From NCBI RefSeq assembly GCF_022458985.1, contig NC_061789.1, forward strand, positions 17,144,357 to 17,208,356: a DNA stretch of 64,000 bases, read 5' to 3'. The DNA comes from Mugil cephalus. Its lineage: Eukaryota; Chordata; Actinopteri; Mugiliformes; Mugilidae. Positions 55,601 through 64,000 of this stretch are shown here, piece by piece. The notes below the pieces were generated by a model. The model was given only the letters and a program-made list of their open reading frames with translations, did not search any database and was not told the origin of the DNA. Within the stretch, counting starts at the first letter, position 1, and each line of letters starts with the position of its first letter. The position numbers and the translations under genes were made by a program.

Positions 55601-57360
55601 CTACCTCTGTGTTTACTATGACTGAGATCGACGGCAGTGAATTCAGTGGGCTTGGCTTGACATGCAATGACTAATAAGTGATGATGTACAAAAGTAAACA
55701 TCATTGCACTTTATTACAGCTATGTTGTTTCAGTTACTAGTTGCTAATCTATGTGAAGATTTTGACAAGGGTAAAATTGATAGTTTGGGCTATTTTGTGA
55801 CAATTATGCCCGTTCCAGTCTTTATTTGCGCTAGGCTAAACAGCAGAAGGCCTGAATTGAGTCCTTTAATCAATGTAATGTTATAAAGCCTGACCTTCTT
55901 CAAACAATCAGCAATTCAATAAACACTAAGCCAAATCCACCCACGTAGATCCAGGAAGGTTACAGGAAAAATATCCCTGTGTCTCAGTTTAGAAGGCCAT
56001 CAGCCGTCTCTATCGGGACGTGTTACTGTGATCTTGTATCGATTACAGCTATGGAGCACAGCTGACCACCAGAGGCCAGCCAGACAGTACATTATGGCCA
56101 AGACTGGGTGGGCTCCACACCAACACCTCTCTGGATAACACTGAGCAACAGATGTTGCTCTTATCTGGTGGTTGTTGGTGCCGGTAGACTTCTGTTGAGC
56201 CTATAACTGTGTTAAACTTATCTGTTTTCCATCGCTTTCATGCAAATTGCTCTGGTGTCATACTGGTTGGTTGCAAGCGCACAAAGGGCCAATAGATATA
56301 TACAACAGGATATGCAAGTAGTTGCTCCAACTGATAATTCTCACATCTGCAAAGCAATGGTGTTAGTTTAACTTATATCTCACCGGCAAAACTTATCCCA
56401 ACAATATGAAATAACACATGATGCAAATTTAGCTTGCACTGAAAACATTTTGAGAAACTGCACGTTTAAAGTGCGTGTCTTATATTTGGAAAGGCAAAAA
56501 CCACTGGTGAATATTTAAGGGTAGATTTTTCTAGTGTGCTGTACATACAGACTTGCATGTTGGCTTATATAGCAAAAGCCTACCTCAATTCAAGGCAACA
56601 ATGCCCCCTCACAAGTGGGTGGACAATGCTGAACTCTCTGTGCCTGATCAGATGACTAACATTACAGAGAAGACAAGGCCACAGTCTTATTTGCAATTGA
56701 GCGAAGGGAGGCCAAACACACAGGATCACTTCAGCACGCCGAGTTTTACAGTTTGCATCAGAGCGTGCGTGCGGGATTGCTCAACACTGCCTCCCAGATC
56801 ATGCAAACCTAAACGTCAAGCTGGGCAGCAGCGCATTCTGTGTGCTGCATCACCGACTGGGGCTTGCACCGAGCAGGGTGATGAAGTCGCACAGACAAAG
56901 TTAACAGATAACACAATGTGCTCACATGCCAACACTCCAGCTTGGCCACTTCAGCGGGGGCAATCTTGTGAGCACAGACTGAATTTCTTATCATAGGCTG
57001 AAGTTGCAATCTGTATTTACATTTCAAGAGTAATCGCTTTTATATCAAGAACTGTTTGCACAAAAGAATAAATTACACTCTTGAATCTGGCCCTCTTTCA
57101 CAGAATTCAATGAGTCACGAGGAAGACCAAAAGTCCTAACAGTCACCACTGACATTTTCAAAAGTACATATTATGAAGTGTTCATGAGCACGAGGTGTCG
57201 CCTAGTGCAGGTGGAGAGCTCTTACCCGTCCATTGGGAGTCAAGTCCTCCTTGTTGCGCAATTCAAAAGACTCTTCCTCCTCTTTCTCCCCATAGTCCCG
57301 TCGGAGCAAACTGAAGCCCTGCCTGCAGCACAGAAACCAGCAAACTCCTTGCAAAGGCAT
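30342..57360 (-). CDS. plekhh3: PH-MyTH4-FERM protein, pleckstrin homology domain-containing family H member 3
   Basis: Thirteen coding exons: 57360-57226, 52126-52071, 44226-44132, 40587-40405, 39125-38968, 36934-36811, 36234-35937, 34127-33920, 33746-33610, 32980-32860, 32391-31903, 31747-31556 and 30512-30342. Phases agree throughout, giving 788 residues (human 793). Exon 1 encodes MPLQGVCWFLCCRQGFSLLR, matching the human N-terminus. The PH domain (about residues 95-205) has GWLLREVRGNWIKQRRYWF and GYWSITVYGRKH. The MyTH4 region (about 240-400) has REEAVKLFNCLQQLE and LRYWQLLTCMSCTFLPG. The FERM region (about 400-750) has LCTVHYPGPGSCQLYISSHT, FLFEQ, LQALAALRLQCLMGDFS, and a last F3 helix, LTEIMQLMNAYF. 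It is probably a membrane/cytoskeleton adaptor; its biochemical role is poorly known. The paired cysteines in exon 1 could be palmitoylated (inference). The exon 9 donor is weak. Confidence 0.94.
31317..31360. repeat. GGGA/GGA purine repeat
   Basis: Low-complexity GGGAGG run inside plekhh3 intron 12. Confidence 0.8.
31485..31516 (+). repeat. Interstitial telomeric repeat (TTAGGG)n
   Basis: One variant unit CTAGGG is followed by four perfect TTAGGG units. It lies in plekhh3 intron 12, about 34 nt past the exon 12 donor; the plekhh3 transcript carries the CCCTAA sense. Confidence 0.95.
32653..32690. repeat. 12-bp inverted repeat
   Basis: GCAATCACAGCC (32653-32664) and GGCTGTGATTGC (32679-32690) are exact reverse complements 14 nt apart, in plekhh3 intron 10. 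Confidence 0.7.
34563..34608. repeat. (GT)23 microsatellite
   Basis: Pure GT dinucleotide run of 46 bp in plekhh3 intron 7; probably polymorphic. Confidence 0.95.
41508..41619 (+). mobile_element. tRNA-derived SINE, degraded
   Basis: The run GGCTGTGGCCCAGTAGGTAG (box A-like), then GGTTAGCGGTTTTGAGC (degraded box B), then GCGCTTTATAAAAAGT and GACCATTTACCAT, follows the order of a very common fish tRNA-SINE with a shortened middle. It is not a functional tRNA: the acceptor stem is gone and the box B GTTCGA has changed. Confidence 0.75.
42304..42327. repeat. Poly-A tract
   Basis: 24 consecutive A in plekhh3 intron 3; may be the tail of an unrecognised retroelement. Confidence 0.8.
42941..42961. 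repeat. Poly-T tract
   Basis: 21 consecutive T in plekhh3 intron 3. Confidence 0.8.
44994..45027. repeat. (CTC)n microsatellite
   Basis: A CTC trinucleotide run of about 34 bp that ends in C-rich sequence. Confidence 0.9.
48297..48332. repeat. Perfect 15-bp inverted repeat with 6-nt loop
   Basis: CTCTTCCACGTTGAC (48297-48311) and GTCAACGTGGAAGAG (48318-48332) are exact reverse complements around CGTGCC. It lies in plekhh3 intron 2. Confidence 0.85.
49611..49639. repeat. Perfect 12-bp inverted repeat with 5-nt loop
   Basis: CTTGGCTGTCAG (49611-49622) and CTGACAGCCAAG (49628-49639) flank GAAGA. Confidence 0.8.
51530..51845 (-). pseudogene. Decayed Tc1/mariner-like transposase fragment
   Basis: Reading the minus strand, PMFCWETFGAGIHVD (about 51842-51796) and farther along NSLDPKLIKYLWDDPQ (near 51625-51575) match the C-terminal part of fish Tc1-like transposases, whose intact motifs are close to MFCWETLGPGIHVD and NSPDLNPIEHLWD. 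The middle is shortened and out of frame and the catalytic DDE residues cannot all be found, so it is inactive. It lies in plekhh3 intron 2, just downstream of exon 2. Confidence 0.8.
52127..57225 (-). other. plekhh3: plekhh3 intron 1 (5.1 kb)
   Basis: Lies between the 45-codon first coding exon and the 56-nt second one. No gene, RNA or recognised repeat was found; several 100-130-codon ORFs lack protein-like features. Confidence 0.6.
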
Positions 57361-58100
57361 TCAAATGAGGTTAAATCAGTCGTGTTCCGCTATCCAGGTC
57401 GGTGAATTTAACATTCACGGAGTTGTCTCTCGGCCGCAAGTACCTCCCAAGTGCGTGAGAGCATACAGCATACCCCTCTCCATAGATATCCAGCGGGGAG
57501 GATGAAGTGTAGCATAAGCCTATTCTCTCATATCTGACCGAGACACACAGAGAACGTCTGCTAATGAAACATGACAGCGGTCCTCGTCCCGAGACAACCG
57601 ACAGAGAAGCGGCTCAAGGAGAAACCCTCGCCTCTTTTCTAGGACTCCAGCTGCTTCGATCGCGACACCTTGCTATCCCGGTATGAACTTCACACGAAGT
57701 GCAACAAAAAACAAAAACAACAAAAAAAAGGTATTTACTGTCCCAACCTGGGTCTGTAGGTTAAAGAGCGCCTGTCAAGAGCAGCTCTGTTGATATTAAC
57801 ATTTCCTACGCACATATGCTATGTGAGGTGAAAGCCCACCTCAGCAGAACGGCTGTCTCACTCCTCAGTTTCAACTACAGCGTGCTGCAGCTGGGACAGG
57901 ATGGTGTGGGAGACGACGCCACGCCCACTAGCTCAGGTCTAACCGGTGATTGGCCAAGCGCGGACACTCCCCGGAATAACACGCCCACAAGACCCGACCG
58001 TACACCCCAACAGAACATCACATGTCCTGCGGTGGACGACAGTAATCAAATCATCCAAATCGCCATGATGTCCCATAATACTCTTATAACAACTGTCTGT
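57361..58100 (-). promoter_or_regulatory. plekhh3: Probable plekhh3 5' UTR and promoter region
   Basis: Upstream of the plekhh3 ATG the sequence becomes richer in CpG. At about 57920-57985 it holds two CCACGCCC/CACGCCC (GC-box or KLF-like) sites and ATTGGCC (an inverted CCAAT box). This fits a housekeeping-type promoter reading leftward. Start site and any upstream noncoding exon are not resolved. Confidence 0.4.
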
Positions 58101-58254
58101 TGTCCTCATTAGTAGGAATATTTTTTATAATAACTCACGAATCCCCTGTGATGTCTGTGGAAATTCATATAGCGAGGTGTGTTTGGCTCTGCAGTCAGTG
58201 CAGTGACTTCAATTTGTCTTTATTGTGTTTTCCTCTGAAACTTTCTTCTAAAGC

Positions 58255-58590
58255 AGGGGTGTCAAAGTCATTTTACTTTGGAGGACAATTTAACATAGTA
58301 AAATAATGACATTTGTGTAGAACTTTGTGTATTTTTGACTATTATTTGTTTTTGCGCAAAAAGAACAAGTAAATCAGGAAAATGTTTAGATGTAATAAAC
58401 TATCCTTTAAAAAAATTAAATTTCTAAGTGTAATTGCGGTCTGCTGTTTCACCCTGGGTCTGTGTTCTGTCCATTTCTTTGACTCAAACAAATTAGGAAT
58501 AAAAGTCACTTTGTAAATTCATGCTGTGGGCCAGGTTAGATCCTCTAGCAGGCCGCTTTTGACCCGCAGGTCATATGTTTGACACGTGTG
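58255..58590. mobile_element. Non-autonomous hAT-type MITE
   Basis: The left end CAGGGGTGTCAAAG and right end GTTTGACACGTGTG are inverted and match the hAT termini CAGGGGTGTCAAAC. Internal pieces GTGGGCCAGGTTAGATCCTC and AGGCCGCTTTTGACCCGCAGG are typical of this abundant vertebrate MITE. The flanking 8-mers TTCTAAAG and TTCAAACT agree at 5 of 8, a weak duplication. It carries no ORF. Confidence 0.75.
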
Positions 58591-61500
58591 TTCAAACTGA
58601 GAAATATAATGGACATGGGGTTACTGATGTTAAAACTGAACAATCAATATTCATTCAGACATTTTAATGTGATTCCTGGCCTGAGATGAGTTACTGCTGT
58701 GGTTATTTAGCTACAGTCACTTAGGGGAGAATGTCATCAATAATGAATGACGGATTCAGACCATTTACTTTTTCAGTTCATTCAAATTTTTACTTAGATT
58801 ATGGTAACATTGCACTAAAAGTCTACATTCTTTCTATTCAGGATGGCATGTTTCAGGTCTTAGTATTTATACTGCATTTAACATTGTTTAGTCACAGAAA
58901 TGTGTCATAAACTGGTAATATAACCTTGATACAAAAATATCTGTTACATACATTTAATTTAAAAAAATTTTATGATAGAATCAGTATAAAGTACCATAAC
59001 AAGGAGAATGAAAGAGTCCGGGTGGAAGTGAGTGTACTATATTTACATTACAGCTTGTAATACAACTTTTTACATATCAAGATGAAGACAAGCTTCACTG
59101 GTAGAGAGTAAATATCAGATCATTGTTGACTGACTTAAAAACCTGTGGTCAAATCGATAGTGTCATATTATTGCCCACAGCCCTTTTACATTCCCTGCAT
59201 TTTTTGCAGATGTTATTCCTTTTTCTTTTTTTGTTTTAACTCTACTGCTTTTTTTTGTGAGCACACACACTCCTTCCTCAACTCTACTCTTCAAACAGTG
59301 TTCAAAGATGCAGCGGTAGGAGGTGGGAGGACTGGTGCTAAATCCAGACACGTGACACATCCAGCCCCCACGGCACTCATGCTTGTTTCTCCCTTAATAT
59401 CCCTTCATTTCCCCCCCTCTCTGCTCTGTGCAGACTCCCCCCACACATCCCAGTCAGCTGGCGTTAACTCATTCGGCACCAAGCCTGCACAGTCTAACAC
59501 TTTATTTTGATTCTTTCTTCTTTCATTCAGATTTTCCACCAAAATACAAGCACACAACAGTTTTTGCACCAAGCCCCATGAGCACATCTGCCATTCGCAT
59601 ACTTTTAACCCTTGTCCCCTTTGTGTCCTCCAGGGGTTTCAAAATCAATATAAAGGCTCACGGATGCGCCTTTTGAGCTGGGGTGTACTTAGCCTTATAG
59701 ACAGCAAGTCTGACCTCCTCTCACACACACACACAAAACACAATGCCCCACATTTCAACCTCCAGTAATTACAGGAAAGAATAAAAGAACCTAACTCACA
59801 TCATTGCAAATTTCTTTCTTGCTAATATTTACATGTTTGTATAGCTATATAATCCCATATTTTTATTTGGGAGAAATATTTCCTCTATCCTCTTCTTGAA
59901 ACCACAGCAGCCTTTCTCTCAGTATCTCTCTCCAGGCCAGATCCTCCCAGTCCTCCCCCATATCCCAAAACAATACGCTAGGGGCCCCAGCTCCCACAGA
60001 CCTGGAGGAACATATGTTTTATTTTTAGAGCCTTTCCTCAGCCCACTAAGTGAAAAAAAAAAAAGAAAAACCCTTCTTCCATTTACGGTTTTTGCAAGAG
60101 CTGTATAGTACAATGAACAAAAGTCTATATAATATATTAGTGATATCATCTTAATCCTCAAATATCAGAGAGGGTTAGTAGAATACTGTCTGTGGTTATG
60201 CTTTCATTATTTGATGACAAAGGAGGTAAACTTTGTCCCAGTTTTTTCATTCTCTTTCTTCCTACGCCCCCTCCTCTGTCCCTCCATTCCCCTCTTTCCG
60301 GGAGACGATACACGATTCTCTATCGGTACACACGCACATTCTTGGATACACGCAAGATAACCCGATACAGTGAGTCAAGCTGAGGCACCAGATCAGGAGT
60401 AGGGCGGATGATTTGGTCAGGGCTCCCGGTAAGAACACAAGCTGCCAGAAGACAGTGAGGTGTGAATCTGGAATTACAGTATAGTCATTGAAGACTTGCT
60501 GAGAATGCTGAGATGGATGTGGCGGAGCTGCCAAATTATCCTGACGACAACAGAAATGTGATTTTGTTTAAAAAACCCATTGGGAGTCATGCTGTATTTC
60601 TCATGACTGAAAATTTGGCTTCTGATCTGTTTTCCTGCCACTCCTCACAACATCATTTGTAGAATTTGGCATTTTGGCTTATGGAGCTTCCAACAGAGAC
60701 GGTGCGTAGACTCAAATCGCACGCGTCAACTTGATCAGAGACAGAGCGCTGGAGAGTGCCATTCCCACTCTCTCTCTCCGTGGCTCTGTCTCTCACTCTT
60801 TCCCCTTTGACTTTCTGCCGGCGGGATCCTGTTTCACTGCAGCCCGCATCACAGCCAGAGTCTCATGTTGGTGAACCAAACTGATTGTCAAAGTAAAGCG
60901 ATGCGAAGTCTGGTCTGCCTCGCATGCCTCGCATTTGGGTGGTTGTTTTTTTTTAAGCAGTCTCGGGGTGATGATTGATCAAATCATTCGATATGCTTAA
61001 AGAGTATTGCAGATATTTCTGAGGTTTCGTTTGAGACTGAGGTCTCTGCCTGCGCATTTGATATTCAATGAAAAGCCCAGTGTCTGTACGAGGCAGCCGC
61101 TCCGCCTCTGTTAAGGTCAGGGGTCAGTGTTTATCTGACAACCCCAAACTAAGAATTTAGGATAGGAACTGACCCCCAGTGACCCTCACCCATGACTCAG
61201 ACAGGATTTCCTTCCTGCTGCGTTCAGCATTGAACTTAACCTTCATCCTGCTGTGGCACCACCCCTTCTACCAACAGTCCAGCGTGTTTAGGTCCAACAA
61301 AAGTTTAGATTCTGGGTTAGTGAACAGAGGGCTGCTGTTTGATGGCTGTTGGCTCGTGTAATGGGATAGGGCCGCTGTGAGGCCCTTTAACCACTTCACC
61401 ACTTGGCCTGAAGTTCCCACTGTGAAACTTCCAGCTGTGCACGGGGATTGTTTGTGACAGACAGGCTGTTTAATGTGGAAAATTGTTTAAAGAGAGTTAC

Positions 61501-64000
61501 CTAAATACATGGTGAATTTGTTGGAAAAGTCTGAATTTAACTGTACACACACATTCTACCACAGAGAGTTGTGTTACAGGATTTTGAAATCAAACTGCAC
61601 ATAGGACTATATATATAAAAAAAAGAGACAGTAGGATTCTGAGACAGGCAGCCGGACCTATACTGATACCATGTCAAGTACCTTCTCTCTTCCTGCCCTG
61701 TCCTGGTGTGCTTCAGGGACAGTGTTTATCAGTATTAGGGACACCACAGGGAGGGAGATGTTTCCACCCCTCGTTCTAGGCACATCTGTTCCTGGAGGCT
61801 GTGTGGCATACAGGCTCGTGTCAGTGGCAGGCCAGGCTAGGGAAAACATTCCCAGCTTCAACTTCTGACCCTCTCACCCCAGTTAACCCCTCGCATTCCC
61901 CCCGTTTCGTTTCCTCGCCTGGCTCGCACGCCGCCTCAGCCTGTCAATGCCTAAACTGCCTGAAAAAGTTGCGCAACGGACGAGCGATGTCTGGCGAGGA
62001 GGCATCCAAGCTTTTAAGAGTCTGGGAGCCTCTACCTGAAGCATCTTACATGATCACCGTTACACCATTCATCCACTCTTGACTGTATATCACTGAGACC
62101 GGCTATTTGTCTAAAAGAGCCTGGAAAATATGCAGGGGCTGACATAGTTCTTGCAAGTTTGTGTACTGTGTTTGTAGCTAAGCATTTAGATAGACCCTCA
62201 TTCGTTCCATTAAATGAATGTAGTTACATAATTCTCTCTTTAAAAGCTCCAGACCATAATCCGCCTGGAAACTGAAAGGCAAACATTCCTCAACGCAGGC
62301 AAAAAAAAAAAAAAAACGAAAATAAGAACAGCTACAATACCAGAAGTCATGTTATCTCCAACCGTCATCGAAAAAGCTGCAAAAAATGTTAGAGAGAAGC
62401 TGGACTGGAGTCACTGAGGCAGAGAGTAAGATGTGGGATTGATAAAGATCAATAGGCAGCCGGTGTAGATAACAGGCAGGGGAGCTGCGACTACGACTCA
62501 TAGAATAGACACAACAACTGACGATGCAGACAAACAAAGCAGAGATATGCCCTCATATTGGCTGGTATTTTCACATCAAAGACGAAATAAAGAGCAGATT
62601 AGATCCCATAGACAATGTTTAATACAGCAGCTGACGACTGAACAAACCGAACAACTGAGTTAGCCCTGAGTCCTGTAAAAGGCCATCCATTTTACTGAAG
62701 CGTCAGTGTCACGTGCTCGAAGCTGCCCAAATGAAAACCATTTATGTTTAACTTTCAGTGTCTGGGACAGAATGTCATACTGGTTGTGGTGCTGCAGGGT
62801 TAAACACTGCCGAGTGCTACAGCAAAGGGAGAAGATAACATATTGACAGTTAGGGAGGCTGGGCAGACAGCCAAAGTCCTCCAGTTATTTTTAGGATGCC
62901 GAATGTGTGAGAGTACTTTAAATGCGGAATCAATGACACATTGCCAAAATCTGAACCTGCGTTGCATTAGTGGTGTCTGTGTATGCCTGCAATTCCACAT
63001 GTGCTCATGCGTGTGCATAAATGTGCATAAAAAAAGTGTCCTTTTGCACAGACGCGCGGGCATGCATATGCAACTCATGCAAGGAATGCACAACGACGTG
63101 CATGCGTCTGCAGTATGTATGTGCGCATATTAAGTGTGCGCTGGATGGAAAACGAACGAGAGACGGACATGTCAAAAGGATTTGCAGAATCAATGGAAAC
63201 AGTCAGCTGTTTGTGGAGGAGTCTAGCCCTGTGGGTCTGTGCTTGGTCTTGCTCTTGTTTCCTGTGTTTAGATATCAGCCTAGAGAGTAGCTCTTACCAG
63301 TACAAGCAGTATAATTACTGAATATGGAAAAAGTGCCCACTGCTTTACCTCAGTCCAGGCAGCAGCCCTTCACAGAGGAAGTGAATAAACTTCTATTCCT
63401 TTGGTCCAATTTGTGAGTTTATATCTGGGTGCCTTCACAAAGAAACCAACCCCAAAACAGAATTATGCACCCCTGTGATCTCCCACACTTAAAAGCCTTC
63501 ACAGTAAACAGGAAGCAAAAATCAAGGCAACCAAAACCAAAGTGACAATGAATGTGAAGCAAGTCGTCTGGATAATCTTTTTTGGACTTTTTACACTTCA
63601 GTTATTTTTATTCCAAAGAAAAAAGAAAAAAAAAATCATTTGTAGTGGGAAGAAATCAACAAATATTTGACGTGACAAACAAGTCTGCAATTCATACGTG
63701 ATAGGATGGCGTGAGAGAAAGCTGATGAAGTGCTTGGGGGCATTTTCATATTTAGCAGACGGTTTGGAGTGCATAAGCAGGAAAGGCGTGGAGAGGAGGG
63801 GGCGCAATGCAAGATTTTTGGCTGGTTTTAAACCAGAAAATGCAAAATGTTACTACAGAAGCCGTGTGTGCATGTGCACGGCTGCCTGTGTGCTGTCTCG
63901 TGTTTCCTTCAGGACTTGATCCAGGCTGTTGCTAGGTGCCATGACCTCCAAGAGCAACACTCGCGGATAGAGAGGGTGAACCCTGCGAGGAGGAGTAGGG
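58591..64000. other. Intergenic DNA to the right edge, no gene recognised
   Basis: AT-rich sequence with short ORFs and poly-A and poly-T tracts (for example 62300-62317). In human the next genes after PLEKHH3 are CCR10 and CNTNAP1; no seven-transmembrane or contactin-associated exon was found here. An open frame from about 63914 to the edge, after a TTCAG, could be an exon start but cannot be identified. Confidence 0.45.

Overview
This window is a stretch of teleost fish nuclear genome, most likely a percomorph given its compact intron-rich genes. It has GT-AG introns and AATAAA poly(A) signals. It also holds degraded fish repeats: a tRNA-type SINE, an L2-like LINE tail, Tc1-type DNA transposon relics and a hAT-type MITE. 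Nothing in it is bacterial or viral. All gene names come from recognising the predicted proteins by eye; no database search was run.

Six protein genes can be built exon by exon. Left to right they are: the 5' end of fmnl1 (minus strand, runs off the left edge), mlx (plus), psmc3ip (minus), retreg3, also called fam134c (minus), tubg1 (plus) and plekhh3 (minus). In every gene the exon phases join without a frameshift. The complete predicted products are 245, 212, 501, 451 and 788 residues for mlx, psmc3ip, retreg3, tubg1 and plekhh3, close to their human counterparts. The order mlx-psmc3ip-retreg3-tubg1-plekhh3 is the gene order I recall from human 17q21, so this is an ancient conserved block. 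fmnl1 beside mlx is not part of that human neighbourhood as I recall it.

Layout: 1-3.1 kb fmnl1 exons 1-3. 3.1-4.45 kb head-to-head spacer. 4.45-9.85 kb mlx with a long 3' UTR. 9.95-12.1 kb psmc3ip, converging tail-to-tail on mlx. 12.7-19.8 kb retreg3 with a 1.7 kb 3' UTR. 19.8-21.57 kb spacer with a dead LINE fragment. 21.57-27.8 kb tubg1. 28.2-57.4 kb plekhh3, whose first two coding exons lie 8-13 kb upstream of the rest. 57.4-58.1 kb probable plekhh3 promoter. 58.1-64 kb apparently intergenic DNA with a hAT-type MITE.

The genes are not one pathway. They cover actin assembly (fmnl1), glucose-responsive bHLH-ZIP transcription (mlx), meiotic recombination (psmc3ip), ER-phagy (retreg3), microtubule nucleation (tubg1) and a PH-MyTH4-FERM scaffold (plekhh3). 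They look like housekeeping neighbours rather than an operon-like unit. I found no new biological system. The points worth a second look are a GC-AG intron in tubg1, an interstitial telomere repeat close to a plekhh3 splice donor, a 13-bp stem in the tubg1 5' leader, a weak plekhh3 splice donor, several perfect hairpins, and two relics that appear to belong to one Tc1-like family.
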